DNA of 64,000 nucleotides from Adiantum capillus-veneris (taxonomy: Eukaryota > Streptophyta > Polypodiopsida > Polypodiales > Pteridaceae): contig CM043970.1 of assembly GCA_014529385.2 (NCBI GenBank), forward strand, positions 60,313,023 through 60,377,022, in the 5' to 3' direction. A program made the translations under genes and the position numbers. The notes beneath the pieces were generated by a model, which made no database searches, was not told the origin of the DNA, and saw only the letters and a program-made list of their open reading frames with translations. This document shows positions 11,331 to 24,409 of this stretch, piece by piece (positions within the stretch are counted from its first letter, which is position 1; every line of letters begins with the position of its first letter).

Positions 11331-11995
11331 CCGATGACGCGTGATCCTGGATGTCTTGACAGGGGTCTCTAAAGGCGTGTGGATGGGGGTACGGGTGTCA
11401 TGTGTCTCCACTGAAGTTTAGGTCCCGAAGCGAGGATTGTCGACTGGGGTGACTCCTGGAGGAGTAGGTAGTGGTGTGTAGCTGCTAGGAACGCCCGTTC
11501 AGCAGCACAAAACTTGGAGTAGATGGCGATGCCGTGGCTAGTGTGAGGAAGGGCAAATAAGGGCAGGGTAAAGAGCTTCGTCGAACACGAGGCGGTGTCG
11601 AGGCATCGTCGGCAACATCCCCACAACAACCGCCGCCGCCACCACTAGAGTGTCATTGCCTAGACGAGTGTGAAGATCGTCTCGTCGACACCAAAGCTTT
11701 GGAGCATGTTGAATGCTCCAAAACAGAGGGAGACGCTAAAGGAGTAGGAACGCATGATGGTGCTCCAGAGCGATGATGATCCACGTACCACTACCTCTGT
11801 TGGGGTGAAAAAAAAAGAAAGAAACTCATCATCATCCATACCTGCATTAAACACACAAACATTTAATCTTAATATTGAATGAATGGAAAAGAAAACATGG
11901 ACAAATAGAGAGAGAGAGAGAGAGAGACAGAGGACTTATAAAGGGGGAGGGATTCTTGTGTAGAGAGATTTCGTTGAAGTTCTGTGAATTTGTAA

Positions 11996-12259
11996 AAGCA
12001 TTACGCTCCGGGTGCGATGGATACTCAAGCTGCAATCGTGAAGGTGATCCGTCTCTGCTCATAGATGTTGCTTGCCCCACCACTAAATCTAGTTGATCGG
12101 GTGAAAGAGATGCTAAGAAGTAGTAGTAGTGCTTCTTAGTGTCTCTTTCACCCAATCGACTAGATCTAGTGATGGGACAAGCAGCATCTATGAGCAGAGA
12201 CAGATCACTTCCTTCGTGATTGCAGCTTCAGTCTCCATCTCACTCGGAGCATAGTGCTC
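11996..12259. repeat. Long inverted repeat, arms about 125 bp, loop 11 nt
   Basis: Left arm 11996-12120 and right arm 12132-12259 are reverse complements with scattered mismatches and a few small indels; the loop is TAGTAGTAGTG. For example CTCTGCTCATAGATG (left) answers CATCTATGAGCAGAG (right). A transcript would fold into one long near-perfect hairpin. It lies between the two CACTA genes. Such structures are processed to small RNAs in plants (MIR-like or hpRNA loci); that is inference here. It could also be a small nested foldback element. Confidence 0.85.
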
Positions 12260-12895
12260 GTCGTCCCTGCTTGTGAGAACATACCTAGAGCATACGTACC
12301 TAGAGTGGACGCAAAGACCATTAAATACAATGACGCACTGACGCATATAGACATGAATGGAAAAAAAGCCACGTGAATACAATATATATTATAAAATGGA
12401 GCAAAATTGTTCAAATAGAATATTCATGGCTTTAAGAGGTCTCTCTCTCATCCTCGCATAGCTCAGCATAACTTCCTATATCTATATAGATCTCTCCATT
12501 TAGACTGATGTCCTCCGTTTCATTTTGTAGATCCTCTGCATGCACCCAGTAGAGAGTAGCATCTTGATGCTTGTGTGGCATCACCTCAGCGGCTTCTGAT
12601 TGAGCATCTCCTCCATTGATGCCTCTATGATTGGCACATGGTAGCCTTCATACGTCCGTGCACTATGAGGGGATACCTCTATGACGTACCATCAGTTTGA
12701 TGTAGAATTTGTAGGATAAAATCTCACCTGCCAGAGCCACATAACTTACATGAGAGCTTCCAAGCACATAACTTCTAAAATTGGATGTTAACTATTTATA
12801 TACTTACTTGTTCACAATGCTCGGGTAGTACAAAAGTGTCTCTTAGGTCAGTCCATTTCTTAGTTGAATCCAGCTAGAGGAAACCAGACTCTCCT

Positions 12896-15800
12896 CTATG
12901 CATAGTAGCGTTGCGACCCTCCATGATTATCTTGAACCACTGCAGTCAAACAATTCGACAAAAATCCTCTATAATCGATCCTCAAAATCTCTTGTAGCGT
13001 GCCGAAGTAAGTGAGTTCCACCACCACAGGATCTGCATCAGAGGATCGTCGTCGACTAGACTGTTCAAATTTTGCCACGATTCCACAATCTTGAGTAAAA
13101 TGTTTTTTGTCGATCCATCCCACCCTAAAATGTCGACCTTTACACCATGTTGCTGTGTATGACTTATATTACAACCAACAAAGATTATGAGTGGCTGTTC
13201 AAACATCTAGAAAGTCACTAGTTGTACATTGCAAACTTACCTTGGTCGCTCAACCCCGAGAGTACTGCCACTCCTCCTTAGTCACTTCTTCACCGCACTA
13301 TTGTGCACTTTTCAATTGGTTGTGCAATCATCTTAAGTTCATGAATGTTGGTAGGCTCTCCACACCCTCCGGATAATGCATCGGTGGTCATCTTCCCCAC
13401 CTCCACTCGATTCATGCCCTTTGTCACTCTTGCTTTGCATCCTCATATTGTGAAATCCATTGTTGCATCACTGTATTGTGAAGCATGCAAAATCGGTTGA
13501 TTTTAGCCTCTAGATCTTCCATCATCTTCTTCTCAACACCGAGATTGCACATGACAATCCCAGATATGCGCTCATCATCTATGGTTTGCCATAGCATGTC
13601 TCGGGATTTATCGAATCCGTCTAGCCACTCTCCAATGTAAACTAGGGACTCTGATACCAGTCAACTTTCTGCCATGCTACCCTCCGGACCTGCCTTCTAA
13701 CGCACATATCCCTTGAGAGTTTTCATGAAACGTTCTAAAAAGTACATCCATCTGGAATGTACTGTGCCACCTATTTTCACCTCATCAACTATGTGAATAA
13801 GAAGATGCACGTGAATGGTTAGCATGGTAGTAGGAAAGTGTTTCTCAAACATGCACACAACCTTCGTAGCGTTTAGTTTGGCAAATGGTATGGATTCTAC
13901 GTTGATCTCCTTTTGTGAGATCCATTGCACCAACTTCGCAAGTTTGTAGATTGTGTTACGGACGTCAAGAGACAAACATCCCTCAATGGTCACCGGTAAA
14001 ATAAACTGCAAAACACGTGCAATAATGATATTAAAGTCCACACATGAATTTTTTACACAATTCCCACTATGATATATTCCACTTCAAACATGCCTGACAC
14101 ATTTTATGCCAGTCGTGTGACTTCAAACCGGTAAGCTTTTCTTCGTTAGTAAAACACGCTCGGAGCGAGTGCATTACGTCAGTGGGGGTCCGCACAGATC
14201 AAATGGTCTCTTTTACTTTGCATTCTTGGGCTCCTGTGAAAATACATGGCGCTTTAGAGAGTTTTATCAATCCATTGGATGCTTTTTGCTCCATACGACC
14301 CACATTTCTAAGGTCAAACCTGGCTCCTAAAGTATCTTTCTTGCCGGTCAGATGGTCCCATAGAAAATTACCCACATTCTTGAATACGTGCATTGGATCG
14401 AGCAAGTGATTGATCATGAGTTGGGGCCAATATGGTAACTCGTACCATAGAGAGAGTCTCTTCATCCCTGGGGGCAAATTGTCATCACACATCTCCTTTT
14501 GCTCCAACCATGCTTGTGCAAACATCCTCGGTGGCTCTCTTCCCAAAAAGCTGTCGCAAACACATGATTCTCTGGAAGATACACTTGATGACCTTTGTAG
14601 ATTTGCTTCTTCAATGAGGGCACCCAACGTGCATTCAATCTAGGTCCACATGTGACACATGCTCTGTATCTGCTTGTTTGAAGCCCTGCATGTATACACA
14701 TGATAATAGATAAGCTTGAGAAAAACCAAGATTTACATTGTTTGAGTTTGAGTGTAAATCACCTGAGCATTCTATTAGTCCAGGATACTCATGCATGGTC
14801 CACATTAGAATGCCTCTGATCAAATCATTCCGTCGACCTGTGTGTCGGCTCATATCCACCACTTCTATGCCAATCCACAATTGTTGTAGCTCTTCCAATA
14901 GTGGACGAAGATACACATCCATATTCTTCACTTTATACCGCCCCGGCACAATCAAGCGTAGCCATAGGTGCCCCTTCTTCGTAGTCAACCATGGAGGAAT
15001 GTTGTAGTTGACGATGACAATGGGCCATACACTATAATATGTTGATCTTTGACCAAATGGATTTACGCCATCTATAGCCAGGCCTAAGTGCAAATTTCGA
15101 GCTTCCCTGGCAAAATCCAACCATGTTTCGTCTATATGTTTCTAGGCTCCACAATCTGCAGGAATCCGTAGCACACCATCCGAAGATTTATTCTCCTCAT
15201 GCCATGATGCTAGGGCGGCCATGGACTTACATTTGAAGAAATTCTTGATGCGAGGAAGCAGAGGAAAATGTCGCAAAACCTTTTGTGGAACTTTTGTTCC
15301 GCGGAGATCTACCTGATAACTCTCGAAATCACATTTCGGACACTTCTCCATGTCTATGTATTCCCCTCTAAAAAGAATGCAGTCTTAAGGACAAGCGTGG
15401 ATCAAATTGTAATCCATCCCCAAGTTTTGCAAGATATTTCTTGCTTCCTCTCTGGAATCTGGCATCACATTATCAGCTGGTGCCGTATGTGCTCTTTGAG
15501 CAATCTACACAACAAAAAAAAAGCGGTACAATTGTGTAAGTAATTTATCAAATCATTATACATCTAGAGTTTTTTATTAAAGTAAGCACATTGTAATAGA
15601 TCACCTGAAAAGTGTTGTGATTCTAGTGTCACTCCATCCAAACTTTGTCTGCATGTTGAGAAGAACCACGAGCGCCTTCAATCTAAATACATGTGCTCCA
15701 TCATACAATGGCGTATCGGCTTCACTTTTCATATCATCATAGATAAGCCTTTCTGAATCCATGGTCGTCTCAATCATTTCATCGATCTCGGGCTCAAACA

Positions 15801-16136
15801 TTTCCTCATTGGGAATGTGGTCTTCATGATCATCCCCCGAGCTTTCACAGGCTACATCTTGTGGCCTCACATATGTTGCTTAACGAAAGTGCCTGCGAAC
15901 ACGTCTTTTGGGTTGCAAGATTGCTGCCTGTTGGCAGCATCAGAGTCTGACGAGTTATAATTAGCAAAAACTCGATCTATAATAGATGGATCGAACTTGC
16001 CAAATTCGCGAACGTGCTGCAAAGAAATGCGTCTTGTCCGTTGCACAGCATGCTTGCATTGATTACAAGGACATAAGATCCTCGTTGAGAGATAGGTGTT
16101 TCGATTGGACGGCCCCACATCCTCGTCTCTACTCAT
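12896..16136 (-). pseudogene. CACTA TNP2 transposase, broken
   Basis: Order on the minus strand: 16136 start (MSRDEDVG), then a transposase-associated zinc-binding domain with CPCNQCKH and EFGKFDP; a part with ADTPLYDGAHVFRLKA and LLNMQTKFGWSD; then YIDMEKCPKCDFE (near 15,350) with a TAA just before it and a TAG after PADCGA; then the TNP2 core LGLAIDGVNPFG, VNYNIPPWL, LIVPGRYKVKNMDVYL (about 15,070-14,900). After an intron near 14,710-14,760 come ACVTCGPRL, ELPYWPQL and LLDPMHVFKNVG; then a DUF4218 part with LPVTIEGCLSLDVRN and RWMYFLERFMKTLKGYV (14,041-13,697); and finally a DUF4216-like part with VVELTYFGTLQEI (13,206-12,896). This is the full domain order of plant TNP2 proteins, which cut and join CACTA ends. 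At least four in-frame stops and several frameshifts make it non-functional. Confidence 0.88.
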
Positions 16137-16200
16137 AATGAGGATAAAAACCTTATAACCTGGACAACAAATTTAATCTTCTATTGGCATCCTCCATCTT

Positions 16201-16204
<4 letters not shown>

Positions 16205-16297
<93 letters not shown>
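16205..16297. repeat. (CT)n microsatellite, about 93 bp
   Basis: An uninterrupted CT dinucleotide tract just upstream of the TNP2 start codon on the minus strand (so GA-rich in its presumed leader). Confidence 0.95.
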
Positions 16298-16299
<2 letters not shown>

Positions 16300-17252
16300 T
16301 TCACACTATAAACTACCTCACATTCTCTAGTCATGTCCAATCCCCGCCCACCTCCGTCTAGAGGTGCACGAAGATCATAATCACCGGGTTATAATCTCGT
16401 CTTTATTAGTCAATGCCTATATTTGTGGTGATCGCCGCTTTTTGAAAATCAAAGAAAAAAAGAAGAAAAAACTCATTTTTTCTCTGCTGGAGCCTTGATG
16501 ACACTATTGGAAGGCTCAACACCGCGTGGTAAACCCCACGACACCTCTATGGGCATGGCACCCCCCCCCCCCCCCCCCCCCTTTCAATTGGCCGGCCTTA
16601 TCACCTCAGGCCCCCGCTTGTCTATACCCTAACCTAGCCGGCCGCCCTCGGTTTCAGATACCCCTTCTCTCTCTCCCTGTAGTTATTTCCCCGACGGGCA
16701 TTGAATGAAGTAAACCCCCCCCCCCCCCTCTCTCTCTAATTTTCCCTACATACCTCTCTCTAATATCCTCTCTCTCTCTCTCTCCCAAACCTCCCCCCCC
16801 CCCTACTAGCCACCCTCGGCTAGGCGCAAGCCTCGAGCACTCACCCCGACCCCTCTCTAGTTTTTTCTCTCGTGCTCCCTCTGTACCGAGCCGCATGGGA
16901 ACCCCCACTCTTCCGTATTCTTACACTCACCCTCTCCCTCTCTCACACTCTTTTTTCCCCCCCTCTCATTACTCCCCCCCCTTTGGCCCGCTAATATTCT
17001 CCCCCCCCCCCCCCCCCCCCCCCCCTTCCCTCTCTCACACTCTTTTTTCCCCCCGTCTCATTACTCCCCCCCTTTGGCCCGCTAATATTCTCCCCCCCCC
17101 CCCCCCCCCCTCTTACCCACCCCTCGCCTCACCCTCCCCTTGGCCTCACTCACCCTCCCTTTGGCCCGCTATCCCCACCCTCTATCCCCCCCACACCATT
17201 GACTTCTTCCCCTCCTCTCATCCTTGAGATAGCATGCAAGACGGAGGATAAG

Positions 17253-17285
<33 letters not shown>

Positions 17286-18080
17286 ACGGTGGGCACCCGC
17301 CCTATGGATTCCCCCTCCCTCTAGTGCCACCTCATTCTCTCTCTCTCTCTCTCTTCCGTTTCAGCCCGAAGGTGCAACGCACAGAGCCATGGAGCCCATG
17401 CTCTCCCACACCACACACTCACACCCTCATCCTCATCCTCACCCTCTCCCTCATCCTCACACTCACACACACACACCCAATCCTCTCTCCCTCTCTCGTG
17501 CTTTGTTTCGGCAGCCACCTGCCATCTCTCTCTCTCTCTCTCCCTCTCGGCCTGTACAGGCGCAGCACGTTCTGCTCTCTCTCTCAATACACACACCCCA
17601 CACACACACACACACACCATCCCCCCACCCCAAGCACGCATAGCTGCCGCCACTGGCCATCGTACACACAAAAAACTATTAAAAAACATAATACATTATG
17701 TACATAAGCCCCCCGTTCCCACTGCACGCTTGCGCACACATACAAATACACACACACGCAGGCACTCATGCACACACACCCATATACATATATATATACA
17801 CATCTGCCCACATACACATATGTACACACACACACACGCATATACGCACTACAAATACAAAGAAAACGAAGGACTCCACGACTACGATGACCACGAAAAA
17901 AGAAGAAGGACCCAAAGCACGCGCCGCCAACAACAAAAAGAGGAAATGCGTCGAAGGCATGCCCCGACAGACCCCGAAAAGAAGTACGCTCGACACCGAC
18001 GCACCGGCAACACACCATTTGCCGGCAACACACAACCACGATGCCATCTTCAGTAATTTATAGGGTATTTTCATCATTTC
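16300..18080. other. Simple-sequence region with many poly-C tracts
   Basis: A strongly strand-asymmetric region: long C runs (for example 16561-16582, about 17,001-17,025 and 17254-17285), CT runs and CA runs (17,460-17,840) on the plus strand. The long open frames here encode only Pro/Ser/Leu or His/Thr repeats and are artefacts of the dinucleotide repeats. No gene is supported. It is part of the CACTA interior upstream of TNP2. Confidence 0.8.
16939..17115. repeat. 92-bp tandem duplication rich in poly-C
   Basis: The unit CTCACACTCTTTTTTCCCCC ... TTTGGCCCGCTAATATTCTC followed by a C tract occurs at about 16,941 and again at 17,033. The two copies differ mainly in C-tract length and one base. 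Confidence 0.85.
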
Positions 18081-18650
18081 TTAATTTTAACCCAAGCCAT
18101 TGCAAAATCCCACTTTGTAAATTTCCTCTCTCTAGGTGATGGTCACAAAGGCCCACCTAGAGATTCTCATCTTTTAACAACCTCCCAAAACAAAGCAAGG
18201 GTCAACCACACCGGGCCCACCACTTGCTTTATCTCCCCGATTAAGTTTACCCTAATCACACCGGGATTACCATAATCCAAGCATCCAACACCTATAAATT
18301 GGCACTGAGAGGTCACTATCGAGGGGGCAGTCCATGAGAATTCAGCAATTGGTAGAGTGTAGTAGGAAGAGTTGACACTATCACCATCACGGGAGGGGGC
18401 TTGTGCGTTGGGTTTGCCTTGGGAATTTCACCATGCGAAGGGAACCACCTCCATATCTCGACTCCAATGGTCGATGCACACACGTATACACGCTCTTGGT
18501 AGCAAGCTTCACAATCACTGAGTCATCTTAGAGAACGCACCAAGTAGTTTGCATCACCTCCTCTCCCTACCTCTCTACCACCACGGTGTGCCATTTGTAA
18601 ATACTGCAGAAATAATTCTCCCTCACACCCCCGAGGGTTTTCATCATTTG

Positions 18651-18714
<64 letters not shown>

Positions 18715-19134
18715 CCCCCCCCTGTGTGTGTAAGTTCGCGGTGTTCATATTATCGTGGTTAGCGTCCTAGCTGCTTAAAGCTAGGTGGTGCCCCCTGTTT
18801 GCTTTACCGTGACAGGCTCGAGGCGCGCCATTCGGTCCCCGGCGTTTTAGAGGCCGTCGGGGTTCGGGGTTCGCTTTGCTCCCATCAGTGGGTACGAGAA
18901 ATCTACACACCCACGTCTACATGATAGTGCATGACATTGTAGTGGACAAAACCCCTTTGCCTCTTTTCTAGTTGTAGCATTTCACAGTATCTTAACATCT
19001 TTTCACAGTAGATCTGTGTTCGAGGGATTACTTATCACATTACATGTTGGCCTCCAATATGAGTAACATGCCATTGAAAGCTTTCCAACTTAAGGTCGCA
19101 TCCGTAGAGAGGAAGAGAGGGATCATCGTTCGTC
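18081..19134. promoter_or_regulatory. Unassigned region with a TATA-like site
   Basis: CCTATAAATTGGCA at about 18,290-18,303 looks like a plus-strand core promoter and is followed by a transcript-leader-like sequence and a (CT)n tract at 18,655-18,711. No coding region follows. It resembles the U3/R/U5 layout of an LTR, but I could not find matched ends. A plain remnant of another retroelement is possible. Confidence 0.3.
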
Positions 19135-19501
19135 TAACTCTAATTTTTTTACCGTAATCTTGAAGGTAGACTCCAATATAAAGACTTAATCCAAAATCTA
19201 ATCTTAAATCTAACCTAATTGAACATGTGGTGATTCGCGGCTAATTGAATATGGTTAGTGTGTGAGTTAACTAGTGTTTGCTCTTTGGACAAAGCGTGCC
19301 TTCATTGACATGTACTAAAATCTAACCTAAATCTAAAAAAAGCTAGTCCATCGAACATAAATCTAGATCTAATCTAATCTTAAACTCAAAATAAACCTAA
19401 ATCTAATCTAATCTTAAATCTAACCTAAACCTAAATGTAATCTAACTTAAATCTAAATTTAATCTAGTGAATTTTAAATTTTTTCTTAATCTTAAATCTA
19501 A
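19135..19501. repeat. TAAATCTAA-type degenerate array, left part
   Basis: Repeated variants of AACCTAAATCTAATCTTAAA, continuing at 24,642-24,840 on the other side of the copia element. Without the insertion the two parts form one array. The units resemble degenerate plant telomere repeat (CCCTAAA), but no run of exact telomere units is present. Confidence 0.75.
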
Positions 19502-19506
19502 ATCTT

Positions 19507-19732
19507 ATTACCATATACATGTGGTAGTGATGTGTGTGAACACACTAGGACCGTCGGGGCATTTTTTCCCTCTTTAGGAGGTTTTTTCCCCCGAGCATTG
19601 TATATATGCCCATCACTCTAGGGCTATCTATCTTTCCATTGCACACTAAGTAACACACTCTCTTTTGTGTTCCTTGAGCTTCCTTCATCTTCTCCAAGCT
19701 GTGTGCATTTCTCTGCAACCCTAATTCCAACA
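19507..19732 (+). repeat. Copia 5' LTR
   Basis: Starts TATTACCATATACATGTGG and ends CCCTAATTCCAACA. It aligns without gaps to 24410-24636 apart from about one base. The second base has changed from the expected G to A. Confidence 0.93.
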
Positions 19733-19747
19733 ATTGGTATCACAGCA
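19733..19747 (+). other. Copia primer binding site
   Basis: ATTGGTATCACAGC follows the LTR; the usual plant copia site complementary to initiator tRNA-Met is TGGTATCAGAGC, so one base differs. Confidence 0.85.
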
Positions 19748-20094
19748 GGTTACATCCTCTCGGGCTTAGTCGCCAACTGCTCCAGCACATGACTGCTCAC
19801 TTTCTCCAATTACACTGAGGTTTGGCAAGCATTTGCAGGTCAACAAATATTTCAGGAGAGTTCCTAGAGCTTAGTCTGCTAAGATTCTTGATTTGGGCTC
19901 ATTTCGGCCTCCGTTTCCACTACATACAGGTTTGCACAGGCTATTTCGTCATTTTGTGCAAAATTTTTGTCAATGCCATTTTCTACATAACATGTGCCTT
20001 ACAGTCTTCTACGGTTTGTTCTATATAGCACGTGTTGTTCTCGCTTTGTTTCTCCTCTTTTCGGGCAGTTTTCACATCAAGTGCAGCATTTACC

Positions 20095-23000
20095 ATGGCT
20101 GACAACAACACAAATGTGTTCAAGATGTTTGCTACTAAGGACAGGTTGGATGGGGACAATTACCCTATGTGGGCTTACATAATGCAACATGTTCTTGTGT
20201 CAAAGGGCGTCTAGAATATTGTGCAGGGCATTGATGTACGTCTTGGTTCTGAGGATGCAGGCGATGTTGAGGATGTTGTAGGTCTTGCTGCAAGGATTGC
20301 TACTCTTAGAGTTCTTTTTCCTACGACAGAACAATCTCATTGGGATGTAAAGGATACGCAGGCTCATGCATTGATTGTGTTGTCTGTGAAGCGCACCATT
20401 GTTCCTCACGTTTGTTCAGCAAAATTTTCAAACCAGGCTTGGGATATATTGGCTGGTCTTTATGCAAGTCGCAATGAGGCTAAAATTGCTTTGTTGCGTA
20501 AAGAGCCGGAGTCAAAAATTATGCATCAGGAAGATGATATGGACACTTTCCTTGCTGGTGTCAAGGATATCAATGAGCAACTTATTTCTGCAAGTGAAGT
20601 CATTTCAGACAGTTCCATTGTGCAGACTGTTCTTGATGCCTTACCAGAGTACTTGGGGACTTATGACCCAAGGAAATCCTGAAGTTGTCAAGTTTGATGT
20701 ATTATGCACATTGCTGTTACAAGAGTCACTTTCCAAAAAAAACGGGATAGGCAGCGTGCAATTGAACAGGCTTTTATTGCTTCTCAAAGAAAGGGTGGTA
20801 ATAGCAATGCAGCCACTTCTTATGGTTCTACTGGGAGTGGCAAAGCTTCTATTCCTAATGCTTCTGCTGACAGCAATTCGTCTGGAAATTCTGGTGATAA
20901 GGGCAAAAAGAAGATGCGTTGCCATTATGGCAAAGCTAATGATCACTTGATCAAGCAGTGTCTTAAGTTGAAGGCCAAAGAGGCTAAGAAGAAAGAGGGT
21001 GCTGCAAATGCTGGCTCCACTACAAATGCAGCCATTATTGATTCTTTTGTAAAAGGAGACTGTAATGATGATGTTGATGCAAAATGGGCTTTTAGCGCAT
21101 AGTGCACTTACAACCATGTTGTCCATGATGCATGCTTCTCAGTTGCTGCAGATTCACATGTGTGGTATTTCAATAGTGGTGCTACAAAGCACATTACCTC
21201 ACATCGTGAATTGTTCACCTCTCTCGAGTCTGTCCCTTATGGGAATTCAATCACTTGTGCCAACAATGCCTCTTATCCGGTTCAGAGAGTTGGAAAGATT
21301 GTGCTTACGGCTGCTGCAAATGGCAGTTCTTTCACACTTGTTAATGCACTTTATGTACCTGGGATCAAGAAGAATCTTTTGTCTATATCTCCACTTGCTA
21401 GACTTGGACTTGTAGTCAAATTTGTGGATGACAGATGTACAGTTCATGATCTCAGTTTTGGTGATGAAATTGTTGCATCTGGGCTTTTGTGTCGTGGGCT
21501 GTATAAGTTCACTTTGTATGACAAATGTGGACAAATTTTTGCAAATGTAGTTGCAGATTCAAGGGCTATTTCCGATGCAAAACTTTGGCATGTACGTTTT
21601 GATCATCTAAACTTTGCCAGTTTGCTGCGTTTGCAGAAATCAGATATGGTTGCTTCTTTGACACCTCTTGAAGCACCTATCAAACATGTTTGTGAAGGCT
21701 GTATTTTGGGTAAGACGCGGCATTCTAAGTTTCCAAAGGATGGTTCAGTTCGGGCCACATGCAGGTTGCAGCTTGTGCATAGTGATATTTGTGGGCCCAT
21801 GCAAACTCTGTCCTTGGGCAATTACCTTTACTTCGTGAATTTCATTGATGATTACTCCAGGCATGCATGGGTATTTCCGCTTAAAACGAAGTCCGAAGTT
21901 TTTATGTGCTTCAGACAATTTCTAGCTATGGTTGAAAATGTCTCGAAATGTACCCTCCGTTCCGATCGAGGGAGGGAGTATATGTCTCATGAATTCAATG
22001 CATTTCTAGCTAGTTGTGGGATAAAACACCAATGTACAGTGCCTTATACACCTCAGCAAAATGGTGTTGCTGAGAGGAAAAACAGGTCACTTACGAAAAT
22101 GGCACGATGTATAGTCAAAAGTCAAGCTTTGCCGCATTCTTTTTGGTTTGAGGCCATCATGTGTGCCACTTATGTACTAAACAGATGTCCTATGAAAGCT
22201 TTGCAGTCTATTACTCCATCTGAAGCATGGCATGATAGAAAGCCTTCTATTGAGCACATGTGTGTTTTTGGCTGTTTGGCATATGCTTTGGTGCCACAAA
22301 CACATCGCAGAAAATTGGATGATAAGGTTGTCAAATATATTTTTGTTGGTTATAGTGCTGAAAGCAAAGGTTACAGGTTGTATCATCCACAAAAAAAAGA
22401 AAATCTAGTTTCACGGGACGTAGTGTTTGTGGAAGATTCTGTTCAACCCTTACTGTCATGTACTAGAGACATTAATGTAAGCTCACAGGACACTTATGAC
22501 ACTTTGTTGCCTCTTTGCAGTGGTGGAAATACGAATGTATGAGGCAAATGTACAGCTTATGGGGGTTTTTGAAAATATTACAGATCAACCTATTGCTCAT
22601 GCAGATGTACATGATGTACTTGATGAGGAAAGGGCTGAAAATGAGCAAGCTAGAGGTATGCCAAAATGGTTGGTGCACACTTTGCATGAGAGTAAATTGG
22701 ATGCACGTTTGTCTAGTCGTACTCGCTCAGGCTCTCACCATGCATCCTATGCATCAGATTGTTATGTTTTGGTTGTGTCTAGCTTACATGATGTTCATGA
22801 GCCTCTGTCTTTTGATGAAGCACAGAATTTAGAAAATTGGATGGCTGCCATGCAATCACAATAGGATTCACTTATAGAAAAAGACACATGGACTTTATGT
22901 GATTTGCCTCCTGGAAAAAAGGCCATTGGTACGAAGTGGGTTTACAAGTTGAAATGCAAGCCAGATGGTGAGATCGATCACCATAAGGCTCGACTTGTTT

Positions 23001-24334
23001 CAAAGGGTTATGCACAGCAAAAAGGCATAGATTATGAAGAGACCTTTGCTCCCACTTCTCGTATGACTACTGTGAGTTTTCTATGTGCATTGGCAGCTTA
23101 TTTTGGTTGGGATGTACATCAATTAGACATTGTTACTGCTTTCTTGAATGGTGACATATTTGAGGAAGTTTATGTAACGCAGCCTCGCGGTTTTGTCAAG
23201 AAAGGACAAGAGGACAAAGTGTGCAAATGTAACAAGGCTTTGTATGCGTTAAAGAAATCTCCTCGTGCTTGGTATGAGAAAGCTAACACTCTTTTGGTCA
23301 AACAAGGCTTTCATAACAATCAAACAGAAAGCACATTGTGTAAATCATGAGGGTGATGTACTTCTCATTATGGTTCTTTATGTAGATGATTTGTTGATCA
23401 CTGGACCAAATGAGAGACATGTTGCTGAATTTAAGGCTGATTTGAATGCTACTTTCAAGATGAAATATTTGGGATTGTTGCATCATTATTTGGGCATACA
23501 GTTTAAGCACTGTGATGGGGGAATTGCCTTGTGTCAGAAAAGTTACATAGAGACATTGCTATGTAATTTTGGACTTGAGGATTGCAAACCTATTGCCACT
23601 CCCATGGAAGCAGGTTTGAAGTTGAGTCTACATGATGCTGGCAATCCTGTTATTGTCACTCTTTACCAAACTGTTGTTGGCTACCTCATTTATGTATGCA
23701 GCAGGAGGCCAAATATTCAGGTTGCAGTCTCACAGGGCAGCAGATTTATGCATAGCCCAGGGTCTAAGTATTGGCAGGATGTCAAGAGGATTTTTCGCTA
23801 CCTTAATGGCACTTTACGTCTTGGCTTCTTTTATCCCAAAGGGGGATAATTGCTACCAAACCTACGTGCTTTTTCGGACTCAGATTGGGCAGGTTGTTTT
23901 GACACGCGAGTGTCCACAAGTGGTTTTTGTTTCATGCTTGGCAGTTCATGTATAGCATGGTTGAGCAAGAAGCAACTATTGTGGCCACTTTGAGTTGTGA
24001 GGCTGAATACAGGGCAATCTTCATAGCTACGGTTGAGTGTGTATGGCTCAAACGCCTTATGGCTGATTTGGGTGTTGGACAGGACACTGCCAGCACTATC
24101 TACACTGACAGTTAGAGCGCATTGATAGTTGTGAGGAACCCATTTTTTCATGCTCGCACAAAGCACATTGAGGTGCATTACCACTATGTCAGGGAGAGGC
24201 TCTCAGTAGGAGAGATAAGCTTGGCTTATGTCCCAACACAGGACAACCTTGCAGATCTTTTCACAAAGGCATTGTCTCATGAGAAGTTCGAAGCTTTCGG
24301 CAAAGCTTTGGGCTTACTCCCCTTTGTGGACTGA
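20095..24334 (+). pseudogene. Copia gag-pol polyprotein, broken
   Basis: The start at 20095 (MADNNTNVFKMF) opens a gag with LDGDNYPMWA, a TAG soon after, and a frameshift near 20,680. The zinc knuckle near 20,915 reads CHYGKANDHLIKQC, lacking the normal second Cys spacing. The protease site reads FNSGATKH (near 21,172) where family members have DSGA, so the catalytic Asp is Asn. Integrase follows with WHVRFDHLN, CEGC, HSDICGPM, LRSDRGREY and NGVAERKNR (D, D, E kept). Reverse transcriptase starts near 22,900 (ARLVSKGYAQQKGIDYEETF), shifts frame near 23,335, and keeps YVDDLL. RNase H has SCEAEYRA and YTDS followed by TAG before ALIVV; the end is near 24,334. The enzyme set copies RNA to DNA and integrates it. 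This copy cannot produce an intact polyprotein. Confidence 0.93.
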
Positions 24335-24399
24335 TCATGTCCTCAGGGCATGGAACTTCCCTTTACTCATGTGCCAGATCTCGTTCACTGCATCACTCC

Positions 24400-24409
24400 A
24401 GGGGGGATT
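24400..24409 (+). other. Copia polypurine tract
   Basis: AGGGGGGATT directly precedes the TG of the 3' LTR, the expected position of the plus-strand primer. Confidence 0.8.

Noticed and set aside
16895-18063. Long open frames with Pro/Ser or His/Thr runs on both strands
   Set aside because: They follow C, CT and CA repeats exactly; dinucleotide repeats stay open in several frames. No domain, splice site or start context supports them.
18730-18800. tRNA-like A-box (CGTGGTTAGCGTCC)
   Set aside because: No cloverleaf can be drawn: acceptor arms do not pair and no TTCGANTC B-box is in place.
19135-19501. Interstitial telomere
   Set aside because: No run of exact CCCTAAA units; only a loose resemblance.
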